A stretch of DNA of 64,000 bases. It comes from Pseudovibrio exalbescens (lineage in GTDB: Bacteria > Pseudomonadota > Alphaproteobacteria > Rhizobiales > Stappiaceae). How positions within the stretch are numbered: position 1 is the first letter of the stretch; every line of letters begins with the position of its first letter. The stretch lies in the NCBI RefSeq assembly GCF_028737195.1, contig NZ_JAQZAJ010000001.1:558001-622000 (forward strand), read 5' to 3'. The position numbers and the translations under genes are program-made. Positions 35,559-43,753 of the stretch are shown piece after piece. The notes under the pieces were generated by a model. It was given only the letters and a program-made list of their open reading frames with translations, did not search any database and was not told the origin of the DNA.

Positions 35559-35586
35559 GGGCATCTCTAACGAAGAGATGCCCTTT
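35559..35586 (+). terminator. Hairpin between rhodanese and flavoprotein genes
   Basis: GGGCATCTCT/AGAGATGCCC ten-pair stem with a 5-nt loop and then TTTCCT. It ends 27 bp before the next start. The T-run is short, so it may only attenuate read-through. Confidence 0.6.
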
Positions 35587-35612
35587 CCTCCTCATTCAAG
35601 GGAACGGTAGAA

Positions 35613-37406
35613 ATGAAACACGTCAACTTCAGTCAGCCTCTTTATGACACGGCTCAAGAGATCGTGGACGGCTGCATGGGTGATGCAGCTCCCGCCTGCC
35701 AGAGCGCATGCCCTATGCACACTGACGTGAAACAGTATGTGAAACTGGCCGCCGAGGGCGAATACCAGCAAGCTGTCGACGTCATCAGACAAAAGATTTT
35801 CATGCCGCAGGTGCTTGGCCGCATTTGCGCGCATCCTTGCGAGGCTGCGTGCCGTCGCAATGAAGAGTTCTCGCAGCCGATCAGCGTTGCCGCGATCAAG
35901 CGATTTGTTGCTGAAAAAGCGGACAAGAAAGAGAACTGGAACCTTGCTCAAGCTCCAGCAACGGGCAAAAAGGTTGCTGTTGTAGGTGCCGGACCGGCGG
36001 GCGCACAGGCCGCTGTTGAGCTGCGCCGTCAAGGCCATGCCGTGACCATCTTCGAAAAACTCAAGGTGTTTGGCGGTATGATGCGCGTGGGCATTCCTGA
36101 GTACCGCCTGCCGCGTGATGTGATCGACTTCGAATATGGCTATCTGGACATGATGGGCGTTGAGGTGAAGTTTGGCGTTGAGGTTGGCAAAGACATCACC
36201 TTCGATGAACTGCGCAGCGACCATGACGCGGTCATTCTGGCTCATGGTGCCCATGTGGGCTCCATCATCCCGATCAAAGGTCACGAGGCCGAGGGCGTCT
36301 ATTCGGCCGTTGAGTACCTCAAGGAAATCTCCGAGACACGGGCGTTCCCGCGCGCAGGCAAGCGGATCCTCGTCATTGGCGGTGGCGACGTTGCCATGGA
36401 CTGCGCCCGCTCCTCTTGGCGCATTGGTGCCGATGAGGTTCATCAGTGTTCTTTGGAGGAAATGGAGGCCCTGCCCGCCAGTCAGGTTGAAATTGACGAG
36501 GCAATGGAAGAACGCGTTGCTTTCAACGCTGGTTGGGGGCCGAAGGAAATCCTTGTTGAAGATGGCAAGGTGGTCGGCGTGGTTCTTCAAAAGGTGTTGA
36601 GCATCTTTGATGGAGACGGAAATTTCTCACCGGCTTACAGCGATGAAACCCGAGAGGTAGCTGTAGATACAGTGATCTTCGCAACCGGACAGGTTGTCGC
36701 CGATATTACTGACGGTGCGCTGGAACAAGGACGCGGTGGCCGCTATGTGGTGAACAAGGATACCCTTGCCACATCCCTGCCAGATGTTTTCGTTGCCGGC
36801 GATGCCTCTGGCGGTGCCATTGTGGTTGAAGCCATGGCACTTGGCCGCAAAGCTGCCCTCAGCATCGAACGCTTGTTTACTGAACGCGCTTTGGAGGCGG
36901 ATCGGAACCTTGAAGAGGAAGGCGCCTACAAGACCCGCCTTGATGTTCCTCTGCCGGAAGGTACCGTTGACACGCCGCGCATTCACCACAACACCCGTCC
37001 GGCCGAAGAACGCAAGCGGGACTTCATTCAGGTAGATTTGGGGCTCACCGAAGAGCAGGTCACGAGCGAAGGGGATCGCTGCCTCCAGTGTGAATGCAAG
37101 CTCTGCATGAATGAGTGCGTGATGATGAACGATTTTGGCGATTGCCCAAAATCTCTGTTCAGCGACTTCATCGAGAAAAAAGAGATGGAGCCGTTGCTGG
37201 CATACTCATGCAACGCATGCGATCAGTGTACGATTGTTTGCCCAAAGGACTTCCCGATGAAGAGCATCTTCATGGGAGCCCGCGCAGACTTCGTGAAAGC
37301 CAACAATGGCCACTCGCCAATTCCGGGCCACAAGGCCATCGAGATGCACCAGAAACTTGGTTTTTCTCGGATCTTCACAATGGCAAAGAAAGCAGTGGGG
37401 CGGTAA
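35613..37406 (+). CDS. GltD-like Fe-S flavoprotein with C-terminal ferredoxin-like domain
   Basis: A 597-residue pyridine-nucleotide-dependent oxidoreductase. The N-terminal region carries two Cys groups (Cys21/29/33 and Cys72/76/80) like the Fe-S domain of glutamate synthase small subunit. An FAD Rossmann motif GAGPAG is at 125-130 and an NADPH motif VIGGGDVAMD at 254-263. The C-terminus (about 490-545) has two further Cys clusters, QCECKLCMNEC and CNACDQCTIVCPKD, as in bis-[4Fe-4S] ferredoxins. No gltB lies nearby, so glutamate synthesis is unlikely. It probably passes electrons from NAD(P)H through Fe-S centres to the CCG-domain protein encoded 2 bp downstream; that is inference from coupling. 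AAGGGA precedes the ATG. Confidence 0.88.
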   Translation: MKHVNFSQPLYDTAQEIVDGCMGDAAPACQSACPMHTDVKQYVKLAAEGEYQQAVDVIRQKIFMPQVLGRICAHPCEAACRRNEEFSQPISVAAIKRFVAEKADKKENWNLAQAPATGKKVAVVGAGPAGAQAAVELRRQGHAVTIFEKLKVFGGMMRVGIPEYRLPRDVIDFEYGYLDMMGVEVKFGVEVGKDITFDELRSDHDAVILAHGAHVGSIIPIKGHEAEGVYSAVEYLKEISETRAFPRAGKRILVIGGGDVAMDCARSSWRIGADEVHQCSLEEMEALPASQVEIDEAMEERVAFNAGWGPKEILVEDGKVVGVVLQKVLSIFDGDGNFSPAYSDETREVAVDTVIFATGQVVADITDGALEQGRGGRYVVNKDTLATSLPDVFVAGDASGGAIVVEAMALGRKAALSIERLFTERALEADRNLEEEGAYKTRLDVPLPEGTVDTPRIHHNTRPAEERKRDFIQVDLGLTEEQVTSEGDRCLQCECKLCMNECVMMNDFGDCPKSLFSDFIEKKEMEPLLAYSCNACDQCTIVCPKDFPMKSIFMGARADFVKANNGHSPIPGHKAIEMHQKLGFSRIFTMAKKAVGR

Positions 37407-37408
37407 CG

Positions 37409-38179
37409 ATGACAAACAAGATTTTCATGCCGGGCTGCAGCCTGCCCTCTTACAATCCAGAGGCCGTCTCCAAAACAGCCGCCTATCTGAAGTCCGTCTA
37501 CCCAGACATGGGTGCCGTGCAAAAGTGCTGCGGCAAGCCAACGGCGGCAATTGGTCAAACAGAGAAGTTCAAGGAACGCTTCGCTGACCTGCAGAAGGAT
37601 TTCGACAAGGTCGAAGCAGAAGAAGTGATTGTGGCCTGCCAGAGCTGCTTTGGCATGATCACGAAGAACGCCAGCGGCCAAAAGCCGGTGTCTCTCTGGG
37701 CGCTGCTGCCGCAGATCGGCCTGCCGCCTGAGCTGGTAGGAAAAGCAAAGAATAGTGACGTGACTTTCACCATTCACGATTCCTGCTCCACCCGTTTTGA
37801 AACCGAGCTTCAGGAAGGTATTCGCTGGGTCCTCAAGGAACTTGGCTACAAGGTCGTGGAACCCAAACACACGCGCGAGAATGCCCGTTGCTGCGGCTTT
37901 GGCGGCATGGTTGTTCCGGCGAATCCCGATCTTGCAGATCGCGTCATTAAACGCCGTGTAGAAGAGTTTGAAACCGACTACGTGGTGGTTTACTGCGCGG
38001 CCTGCCGTGCCTCCATGATGGGCATTGGGACGAAGTCCTGGCACATTCTGGACCTTCTGTGGGGGCCTGTGGTGATGCAAGGCGACGAGCCGCCTGCCAA
38101 CGTACTGGCCAGCCCCGTCAAATCCTGGATGAACCGATATCGCAGCAAGGTTGGCCTCAACCGCTGCATGGCTTGCTAA
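37409..38179 (+). CDS. CCG-domain (HdrB/GlpC-like) iron-sulfur protein
   Basis: A 256-residue protein with two copies of the Cys-rich CCG domain found in heterodisulfide reductase HdrB, GlpC and LutA. First copy: Cys10, Cys40-Cys41 (KCCGKP), Cys77-x-x-Cys80. Second copy: Cys126, Cys161-Cys162 (RCCGFGG), Cys196-x-x-Cys199. All ten Cys are present, so both clusters could form; in HdrB these domains hold non-cubane [4Fe-4S] clusters that cleave disulfides. The start at 37409, 2 bp after the flavoprotein stop, indicates a coupled pair. Substrate unknown; a disulfide, persulfide or quinone is possible. Confidence 0.87.
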   Translation: MTNKIFMPGCSLPSYNPEAVSKTAAYLKSVYPDMGAVQKCCGKPTAAIGQTEKFKERFADLQKDFDKVEAEEVIVACQSCFGMITKNASGQKPVSLWALLPQIGLPPELVGKAKNSDVTFTIHDSCSTRFETELQEGIRWVLKELGYKVVEPKHTRENARCCGFGGMVVPANPDLADRVIKRRVEEFETDYVVVYCAACRASMMGIGTKSWHILDLLWGPVVMQGDEPPANVLASPVKSWMNRYRSKVGLNRCMAC

Positions 38180-38282
38180 GCCAAGTGATAACCTGAGCGC
38201 CCGTGGGGAGGAAATGGGCGCTCTGGTTGCTTGAACCAACGCCTTTGGGCCAACTCTACTAATAAATTGGAAAGATAGGCCA

Positions 38283-38960
38283 ATGAAATATGTCTATATC
38301 GTCATTGCCGCAATTGTTGTCGCCGCGCTGATCTACGCTGCCAAGCAGACGGGAATGCTGGCACTTCTCACTGATGTACAAGGACTACAGGCCTGGATCT
38401 CCAGCTTTGGTGCCTGGAGCTACATCGTCTTTTTCCTGGCCTTTATCGCAGCCTGCGTGTTCATGCTGCCGGGAAGCGCCTTCACAATTGTCGCGGGTAT
38501 CGCATTCGGGCCCATCATTGGAGCCATCATCTCGCTTCTGGCTGCAACCGCCGGCGCAACCGCCGCGTTCATCGTTTCACGCTTTCTGGCGCGTGGTCTC
38601 ATCCTTGACAAGTTCGGCTCCAACCCGATTTTCAAGAAAATTGACGACGGCGTGAAAGAAAATGGCATGAGCTTCCTCATCCTGACCCGTCTTGTACCGG
38701 TGTTTCCTTTCAGCTTGCAGAACTATGCCTACGGCCTCACAGGTATCAGTTTTTGGACCTATGTGCTTGTATCGCTGGTGACCATGGCCCCTGGCGCCTT
38801 CATCTTCGCCTACATGGCAGGTGACATTGCCACCAACGGCGTCTCTGTGATGTTGCTGGTGAAGTTCGCAGTGGCTGGGCTCATTCTGTTCGGCGTGTCT
38901 CTCATTCCAAAATACATCGCCAAAAAACGTGGCATCGACCTTCAGGCACTCTCCAAGTAG
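38283..38960 (+). CDS. TVP38/TMEM64 (VTT-domain) inner-membrane protein
   Basis: A 225-residue integral membrane protein with a VTT/SNARE-associated domain. Characteristic segments are CVFMLPGSAFTIVAGIAFGP (about 60-79) and LTRLVPVFPFSLQNYAYGLTG (about 137-157). It lies 103 bp after the CCG gene with GGAAAGA before the ATG and ends in a terminator, so it probably closes the redox operon. TVP38 proteins are often beside redox genes; here it may anchor the flavoprotein/CCG pair at the membrane. That is inference. Confidence 0.88.
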   Translation: MKYVYIVIAAIVVAALIYAAKQTGMLALLTDVQGLQAWISSFGAWSYIVFFLAFIAACVFMLPGSAFTIVAGIAFGPIIGAIISLLAATAGATAAFIVSRFLARGLILDKFGSNPIFKKIDDGVKENGMSFLILTRLVPVFPFSLQNYAYGLTGISFWTYVLVSLVTMAPGAFIFAYMAGDIATNGVSVMLLVKFAVAGLILFGVSLIPKYIAKKRGIDLQALSK

Positions 38961-38984
38961 GACCTGAACAAGCCAACACGAAAC

Positions 38985-39018
38985 GCCGCTGCAGCCCATG
39001 CTTCAGCGGCTTTTTTTT
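38985..39018 (+). terminator. Terminator of the flavoprotein-CCG-TVP38 operon
   Basis: GCCGCTG/CAGCGGC stem with a 12-nt loop followed by about eight T. It lies 24 bp after the TVP38 stop. Confidence 0.9.
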
Positions 39019-39076
39019 GCCTGGAGCCCACGCACGACGGCGCAAGCCAAGCCATTCAACATAAGAGAAGAAATAA

Positions 39077-39153
39077 TGGCGACCCCTGCAGGATTCGAAC
39101 CTGCGACCATCGGCTTAGAAGGCCGGTGCTCTATCCAGCTGAGCTAAGGGGCC
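39077..39153 (-). tRNA. tRNA-Arg(TCT)
   Basis: A 77-nt cloverleaf with CCA encoded. Acceptor stem GGCCCCT/AGGGGTC has one G-T pair at 2:71. The anticodon loop is CTTCTAA (anticodon TCT). The top pair of the anticodon stem is a C-A mismatch (27:43). The T-arm is GCAGG-TTCGAAT-CCTGC. Confidence 0.95.
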
Positions 39154-39239
39154 GTATCGCGCGCGAAGGCCTTGCCCACACGCGTCTTGCTGGTGTGGCG
39201 TTTCATAAGCCACTCACCAAAATATCTCAATGCCCAATT

Positions 39240-39545
39240 TCAATGAGTCCACGGCGCAGCGCGGTCATAGCGAAAATTGTCTGAGTAGGACGCGATACGT
39301 ACCTTGCGCGGCTGCTTTTCAACCACACGATAAGGAATCTGATTGCGCTGTGCGAACTCAATCGCCTCTTCTTTGGTCTGAAACGTCAGGCGAACCTGCT
39401 GCTTCATGTCCGAGGAGGTTGTGTAGCCCATCAAAGGCTCAATGCTCTTAGCTGCGGATGGTTCGAAGTCGAGAACCCAGTTCTCGGTCTTTGCCTTTCC
39501 GGACTGCATTGCGGTTTTGGATGGCCGATAGATGCGCGCAACCAT
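39240..39545 (-). CDS. Complex I accessory subunit, NDUFS4-like (ETC complex I subunit region)
   Basis: A 101-residue homologue of the mitochondrial 18-kDa (AQDQ) subunit NDUFS4. The start MVARIYRPSKTAMQSG, the central W-V-L-D-F segment, PLMGYTTSSD and LTFQTKEEAIEFAQRN match the alphaproteobacterial family. I take ATG 39545 as start; a GTG at 39587 would add 14 residues. It is monocistronic between tRNA-Arg and the Pit transporter, away from the nuo operon, as is usual. Confidence 0.88.
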   Translation of the reverse strand: MVARIYRPSKTAMQSGKAKTENWVLDFEPSAAKSIEPLMGYTTSSDMKQQVRLTFQTKEEAIEFAQRNQIPYRVVEKQPRKVRIASYSDNFRYDRAAPWTH

Positions 39546-39970
39546 GTTCGAGCCCTGCCCTTCAATTCTTTTGGAAACGGGCCTCACGATGAGGCTTCAG
39601 GTCGTTTTTTCCGAAATTTCTGTTGCTTGTCAATGAGCCAATCCAACTAGCCACCGTATTTGCCCCGATTAGCCAGCGAATCTGTTCCCGCTGAACTGTT
39701 CTTGCATGCAGAAGAGATGCACTGGTTGCTCCTGTCGAGCCGATATCCGTGAATTGGGTGCGAGTGCTTTGTGACGACGGCATTTAGTTGTTGCCTGCCG
39801 CGTTTTTATCGAGCTATGCCACCGTCATAAAATTGTAACATTGCAGCTTAAGCGCCACTGATCACTCCCCTTTCGCCAGTATTGCGACAGTTAGAGGTCA
39901 GCGGCCCCTGGAAAGCTCGTAGTGGGACAAAATCTTCACTTAAAAGCACTGCCAGAAAGCCAGAATCTGC
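39546..39970. other. Intergenic region, no gene seen
   Basis: Between the divergent NDUFS4-like and Pit genes. It must hold both promoters. The frames present lack ribosome sites and recognisable sequence. Confidence 0.4.
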
Positions 39971-41458
39971 ATGAGCAACACAACGCTTAAGCCCACACTG
40001 GATAAAGATCTTGAAAAGGTTTCCCGCCTTCAGGGCGCCAACACGTTCCTCACTGCCCGCTTTGCAGCACCAAGCCTGAGCTTTGTGTTCCTCCTGCTGG
40101 CCATGGGCATATCCAGCATTTACATGACCGGCGAGCTTGGCACCGGAATTGTCATTGCAGCAGCCGGTGTTGGGGCCTATCTGGCGCTGAATATTGGCGC
40201 AAATGATGTTGCCAACAACGTCGGCCCCGCCGTTGGTTCTCAAGCACTTTCCATCACCGGAGCCCTGATAATTGCCGCTATCTTTGAGAGCGCAGGAGCG
40301 CTGATTGCTGGTGGCGATGTGGTTGGCACCATTTCCAAGGGCATCATCGACCCTGCCACCGTATCGCAAAGCGATGTGTTTGTACGGGTGATGCTGAGCG
40401 CCCTCGTTTCTTCCGCACTCTGGGTCAACCTGGCCACCTGGATTGGCGCACCGGTCTCTACCACGCACGCGGTTGTTGGCGGTGTGATGGGCTCTGGCAT
40501 GGCGGCATCAGGCTACAGCTCGGTCAACTGGGATACGATGGGCTCAATTGCCGCCAGCTGGGTAATCTCTCCAGTCCTCGGCGGCTTGATCGCAGCCGCA
40601 TTCTTGTTCTTCATCAAGACTTTCATCATCTATCAGAGTGACAAGATTGCTGCTGCCCGGCGCTGGGTCCCTCTCCTCATTTCAATCATGGTGGGCGCTT
40701 TTTCAGCATACCTAGCCATGAAAGGCTTGAAGAAGGTTATTTCCATTGCGTTGTGGCAAGCGCTGCTTTTCGGCTTTGCAGCCAGCCTCCTCAGCTATCT
40801 TGTCGTCAAGCCGCTGATTGCGCGGCAGGCCGAAGGACTGGAGAACCGAAACCAATCGCTGCGCAAACTGTTTCGTATGCCGCTGATTTGTTCTGCCGCC
40901 CTTCTTTCTTTTGCCCACGGCGCAAACGATGTTGCGAATGCCATCGGCCCCCTGGCGGCCATTGTGCATACCATCAGCGCTGGAGAGGTTGCCGCCAAGG
41001 TTTCCATTCCGCTTTGGGTCATGGTCATCGGCGCCTGTGGCATCTCGTTCGGCCTGTTGCTTTTCGGCCCAAAACTCATCCGAATGGTGGGAGAACAGAT
41101 CACCAAGCTCAATCCAATGCGCGCGTACTGTGTAGCACTCTCCGCAGCCATCACAGTCATTATCGCCTCTGGCTTTGGTCTACCTGTCAGCTCGACTCAT
41201 ATTGCTGTGGGCGCGGTGTTTGGCGTTGGCTTCTTTCGAGAATGGTACACCCGCTCCTCAAAGCGCCGCGTGGACTACATGCACTCAGAAACCGGCCGCA
41301 GCAGCTATACTCAGCTTACAGCCAAAACCAAGCGCCCAAAGCTGGTGCGGCGTTCGCATTTCACAACGATTGTGGCGGCCTGGGTGATCACAGTTCCGGC
41401 TTCAGCCGGTGTATCGGCCATGGTCTATGCCGCGCTTACCGGCCTCCTGATGCCGTGA
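39971..41458 (+). CDS. Low-affinity inorganic phosphate transporter, Pit family
   Basis: Inner-membrane metal-phosphate:H+ symporter, 495 residues. Both inverted repeats of the PiT signature are present: NIGANDVANNVGPAVGS near 74-90 and AHGANDVANAIGPLAAI near 316-332. GAPVSTTHAVVGGVMG and GLPVSSTHIAVGAVFG are the matching halves near 159 and 410. A hydrophilic loop (about 280-305) separates the halves. No phoU/pap-like gene precedes it, which differs from the rhizobial orfA-pit pair. Confidence 0.92.
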   Translation: MSNTTLKPTLDKDLEKVSRLQGANTFLTARFAAPSLSFVFLLLAMGISSIYMTGELGTGIVIAAAGVGAYLALNIGANDVANNVGPAVGSQALSITGALIIAAIFESAGALIAGGDVVGTISKGIIDPATVSQSDVFVRVMLSALVSSALWVNLATWIGAPVSTTHAVVGGVMGSGMAASGYSSVNWDTMGSIAASWVISPVLGGLIAAAFLFFIKTFIIYQSDKIAAARRWVPLLISIMVGAFSAYLAMKGLKKVISIALWQALLFGFAASLLSYLVVKPLIARQAEGLENRNQSLRKLFRMPLICSAALLSFAHGANDVANAIGPLAAIVHTISAGEVAAKVSIPLWVMVIGACGISFGLLLFGPKLIRMVGEQITKLNPMRAYCVALSAAITVIIASGFGLPVSSTHIAVGAVFGVGFFREWYTRSSKRRVDYMHSETGRSSYTQLTAKTKRPKLVRRSHFTTIVAAWVITVPASAGVSAMVYAALTGLLMP

Positions 41459-41616
41459 GCGGTCACAAGCAAGCAATGCAATGAGAACGAAGCTCGCCTC
41501 AATGGCGGGCTTTTCTTTTGCTCTTCCAACAGTTTCTGCGAGAAGAAACGACAAAACCGCCATGAGCCGTCGTAACCGGCGCATTGCGTTGAGCATGAAA
41601 GATATTTTTGGAGAAA

Positions 41617-41693
<77 letters not shown>

Positions 41694-41713
41694 ACTACAG
41701 AGATTTCAAGAAA

Positions 41714-41790
<77 letters not shown>

Positions 41791-41810
41791 ACAGCAGAGA
41801 TTTGAAGAAG

Positions 41811-41887
<77 letters not shown>

Positions 41888-42190
41888 TGGCTTCTTCAGT
41901 GCCCTGCACTGTTTCTTGAGGGGCCTTATATTCAGATGACAGGTTTATGGCAATACCAAAAATGCGATTTATCCAAAACGTCGGTGGATCAATCTTATTG
42001 GGATTGTAGATAACCGGATAACTCCTAAGCCTCTGAGAGATATCTGAAAAAAGAGGCAGGTCCAGCCTGCCCCAAGGTGTTTCCAGAGTTCCGCCAAACC
42101 AAAAAGAGATAAGGCGACACGTAAAACATGAGTTTTACAATCATATTTATAGCCAGCCGCAGCCTTTCCTGTCAACCGAACCTTAGAAAA

Positions 42191-42216
42191 CTAAAAAGCC
42201 CGGCTTGGGGCCGGGC
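42191..42216 (-). terminator. Terminator of exoR
   Basis: On the minus strand, GCCCGGC/GCCGGGC with a 5-nt loop followed by TTTTTAG. It lies 24 bp after the exoR stop. The rest of 41888-42239 shows nothing I recognise. Confidence 0.9.
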
Positions 42217-42239
42217 AATTCAATTGCTGAAATTCTGAA

Positions 42240-43160
42240 TTATTGGCTCGCAGCAGCAGCTTGAGCTTGCGGTCGGTGAACGGACAACCAGTTATCCGCC
42301 CATTCGGCGGCGCGGCGACGCTCATTTTCAGAAGCAAGCGCGAAAGCGCGCTCGTGGGTCTTTACGATCCAGTCATCGGTGCTCGTTGTGACCTGCCTGC
42401 GGGCCAACGTCATCCACTGAAGACCGACAAGCTTGGCATTTCGCATGGAACCAGAGGTATAAATCAACTCACCAAACTTCGCCTGGGCCCCCACGTGCCC
42501 TTTGGCGGCTGCAAGCTTCAGCCAGCGCGCGGCCTGACGGGCATCATGCAATGATGTATCCGGCGACAAATAAAGGTTGCCAAGGTTGAACTGCGCGTCT
42601 GCATCACCAAAGTAAGAGGCCGCATAGGTAAACAACTGGCGTGCTTTTGCAACATTCGGCTTCACCGGGCTGTCGCCAATGCCAGTCATGTAATAGGAAC
42701 CCAGCGCGACGATGGAATCCGCCACGAGAGAAGCTGATGGCGAATCCCGACGATCCTCCGAATAGGAACTCGCTACCTGAGAAAAATACCGGAACGCACG
42801 AAGGTCATCTTCCTTCACACCATCGCCAACTGCATACATCTGGCCGAGTTTCCAGGCTGCAAGTGGCTGGCCATGCTCTGCTGCATAATGCAAAGGATCA
42901 ATCGCGGCTGCCTTGTCACCTGCGAAATAGGCCTTAGCACCCATCTGCAGTGCCTGAAGTGGCGTAATTGCGCCAGTAGACTTAGGCGTTGACTTATCGA
43001 GTTTCTCAATAGCTTTCAGCGGGTCATCATTTTGATGATCGATGCCCTGCGCATACGCCGCCTGCGTTGCGCCAGCCAGCATCAAGACCGCTGCACAAAG
43101 TCCTGCACCTGCACCCATAACGTGTCGAGCACGTTTGTTATGTCTGCAAAAATTACTCAT
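42240..43160 (-). CDS. exoR: ExoR-like periplasmic Sel1-repeat regulator
   Basis: A 306-residue exported protein (signal peptide about 1-38, ending AAYAQ) made of Sel1-type tetratricopeptide repeats: AAEHGQPLAAWKLGQMYAVG near 97, ALGSYYMTGIGDSPVKPN near 153, FTYAASYFGDADAQFNLGNL near 180 and WLKLAAAKGHVGAQAKFGEL near 215. This order and the final LARRQ…WAD region match ExoR of rhizobia, which binds the sensor ExoS in the periplasm and holds the ExoS-ChvI pathway off. Exopolysaccharide and motility control is therefore likely. The exoS/chvI genes are not in the window. Confidence 0.85.
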   Translation of the reverse strand: MSNFCRHNKRARHVMGAGAGLCAAVLMLAGATQAAYAQGIDHQNDDPLKAIEKLDKSTPKSTGAITPLQALQMGAKAYFAGDKAAAIDPLHYAAEHGQPLAAWKLGQMYAVGDGVKEDDLRAFRYFSQVASSYSEDRRDSPSASLVADSIVALGSYYMTGIGDSPVKPNVAKARQLFTYAASYFGDADAQFNLGNLYLSPDTSLHDARQAARWLKLAAAKGHVGAQAKFGELIYTSGSMRNAKLVGLQWMTLARRQVTTSTDDWIVKTHERAFALASENERRRAAEWADNWLSVHRPQAQAAAASQ

Positions 43161-43753
43161 GACCCAGTATGGCTCACTACCCTTTATTGCGTGCGCATAT
43201 GACGCCCGCTACTCCCCTCAAGCTAAATGTCAAAAGTGTCAATTTTGGCACTAAAACCCATCGAGCCTGCGGCTTTATTAGGCCCACCAAGATTCCTGAC
43301 AAATTTACCCCTGTCAGAAACTAGCAGAAAATTGAACAAGTTAACAATCAAGCGGGGCCAAACTAATCTGGAAAATTTGGAGAAACTGTGAAGACGATGA
43401 TGCTGAGGCGGATCATATCTGCGCGCTGTTGCAGATCCGGCACACTACCCGTATGGCGCTACCTACGAACAAACACACCCAAGCTAGGTGGAATAAGGGC
43501 TGAATAACTTGGGCACGTCGCCCACAGCTTTGTTAAACGCCTTAGACAAAACCGTGGATCTACCGCTATAAAGCTCCCTGAGGATGAATGGGGCTGAAAT
43601 CATTTTACAGAACGGAAACTGCGAAATCTTGTTTTCCGTGTGTACAGAGCTTCTTCGCGGAGCTTTTTTGGAAAAGTGCCCGGCCCCAATTTGCGTTGCC
43701 GTCCCTTTATCGACGCGGCTGCAAACCTGTTTCAAAGAGAACCAGAACTGACC
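43161..43753. other. Intergenic region between exoR and parE
   Basis: About 590 bp between divergent genes, holding both promoters. Small frames exist but none has a recognisable product. GTGTCAATTTTGGCAC (43240-43255) contains partial inverted symmetry upstream of exoR and could be a regulator site; I cannot assign it. Confidence 0.35.

Noticed and set aside
37115-37408. Upstream extension of the CCG-protein frame
   Set aside because: The frame is open upstream but overlaps the flavoprotein C-terminus; the family N-terminus and coupled start are at 37409.
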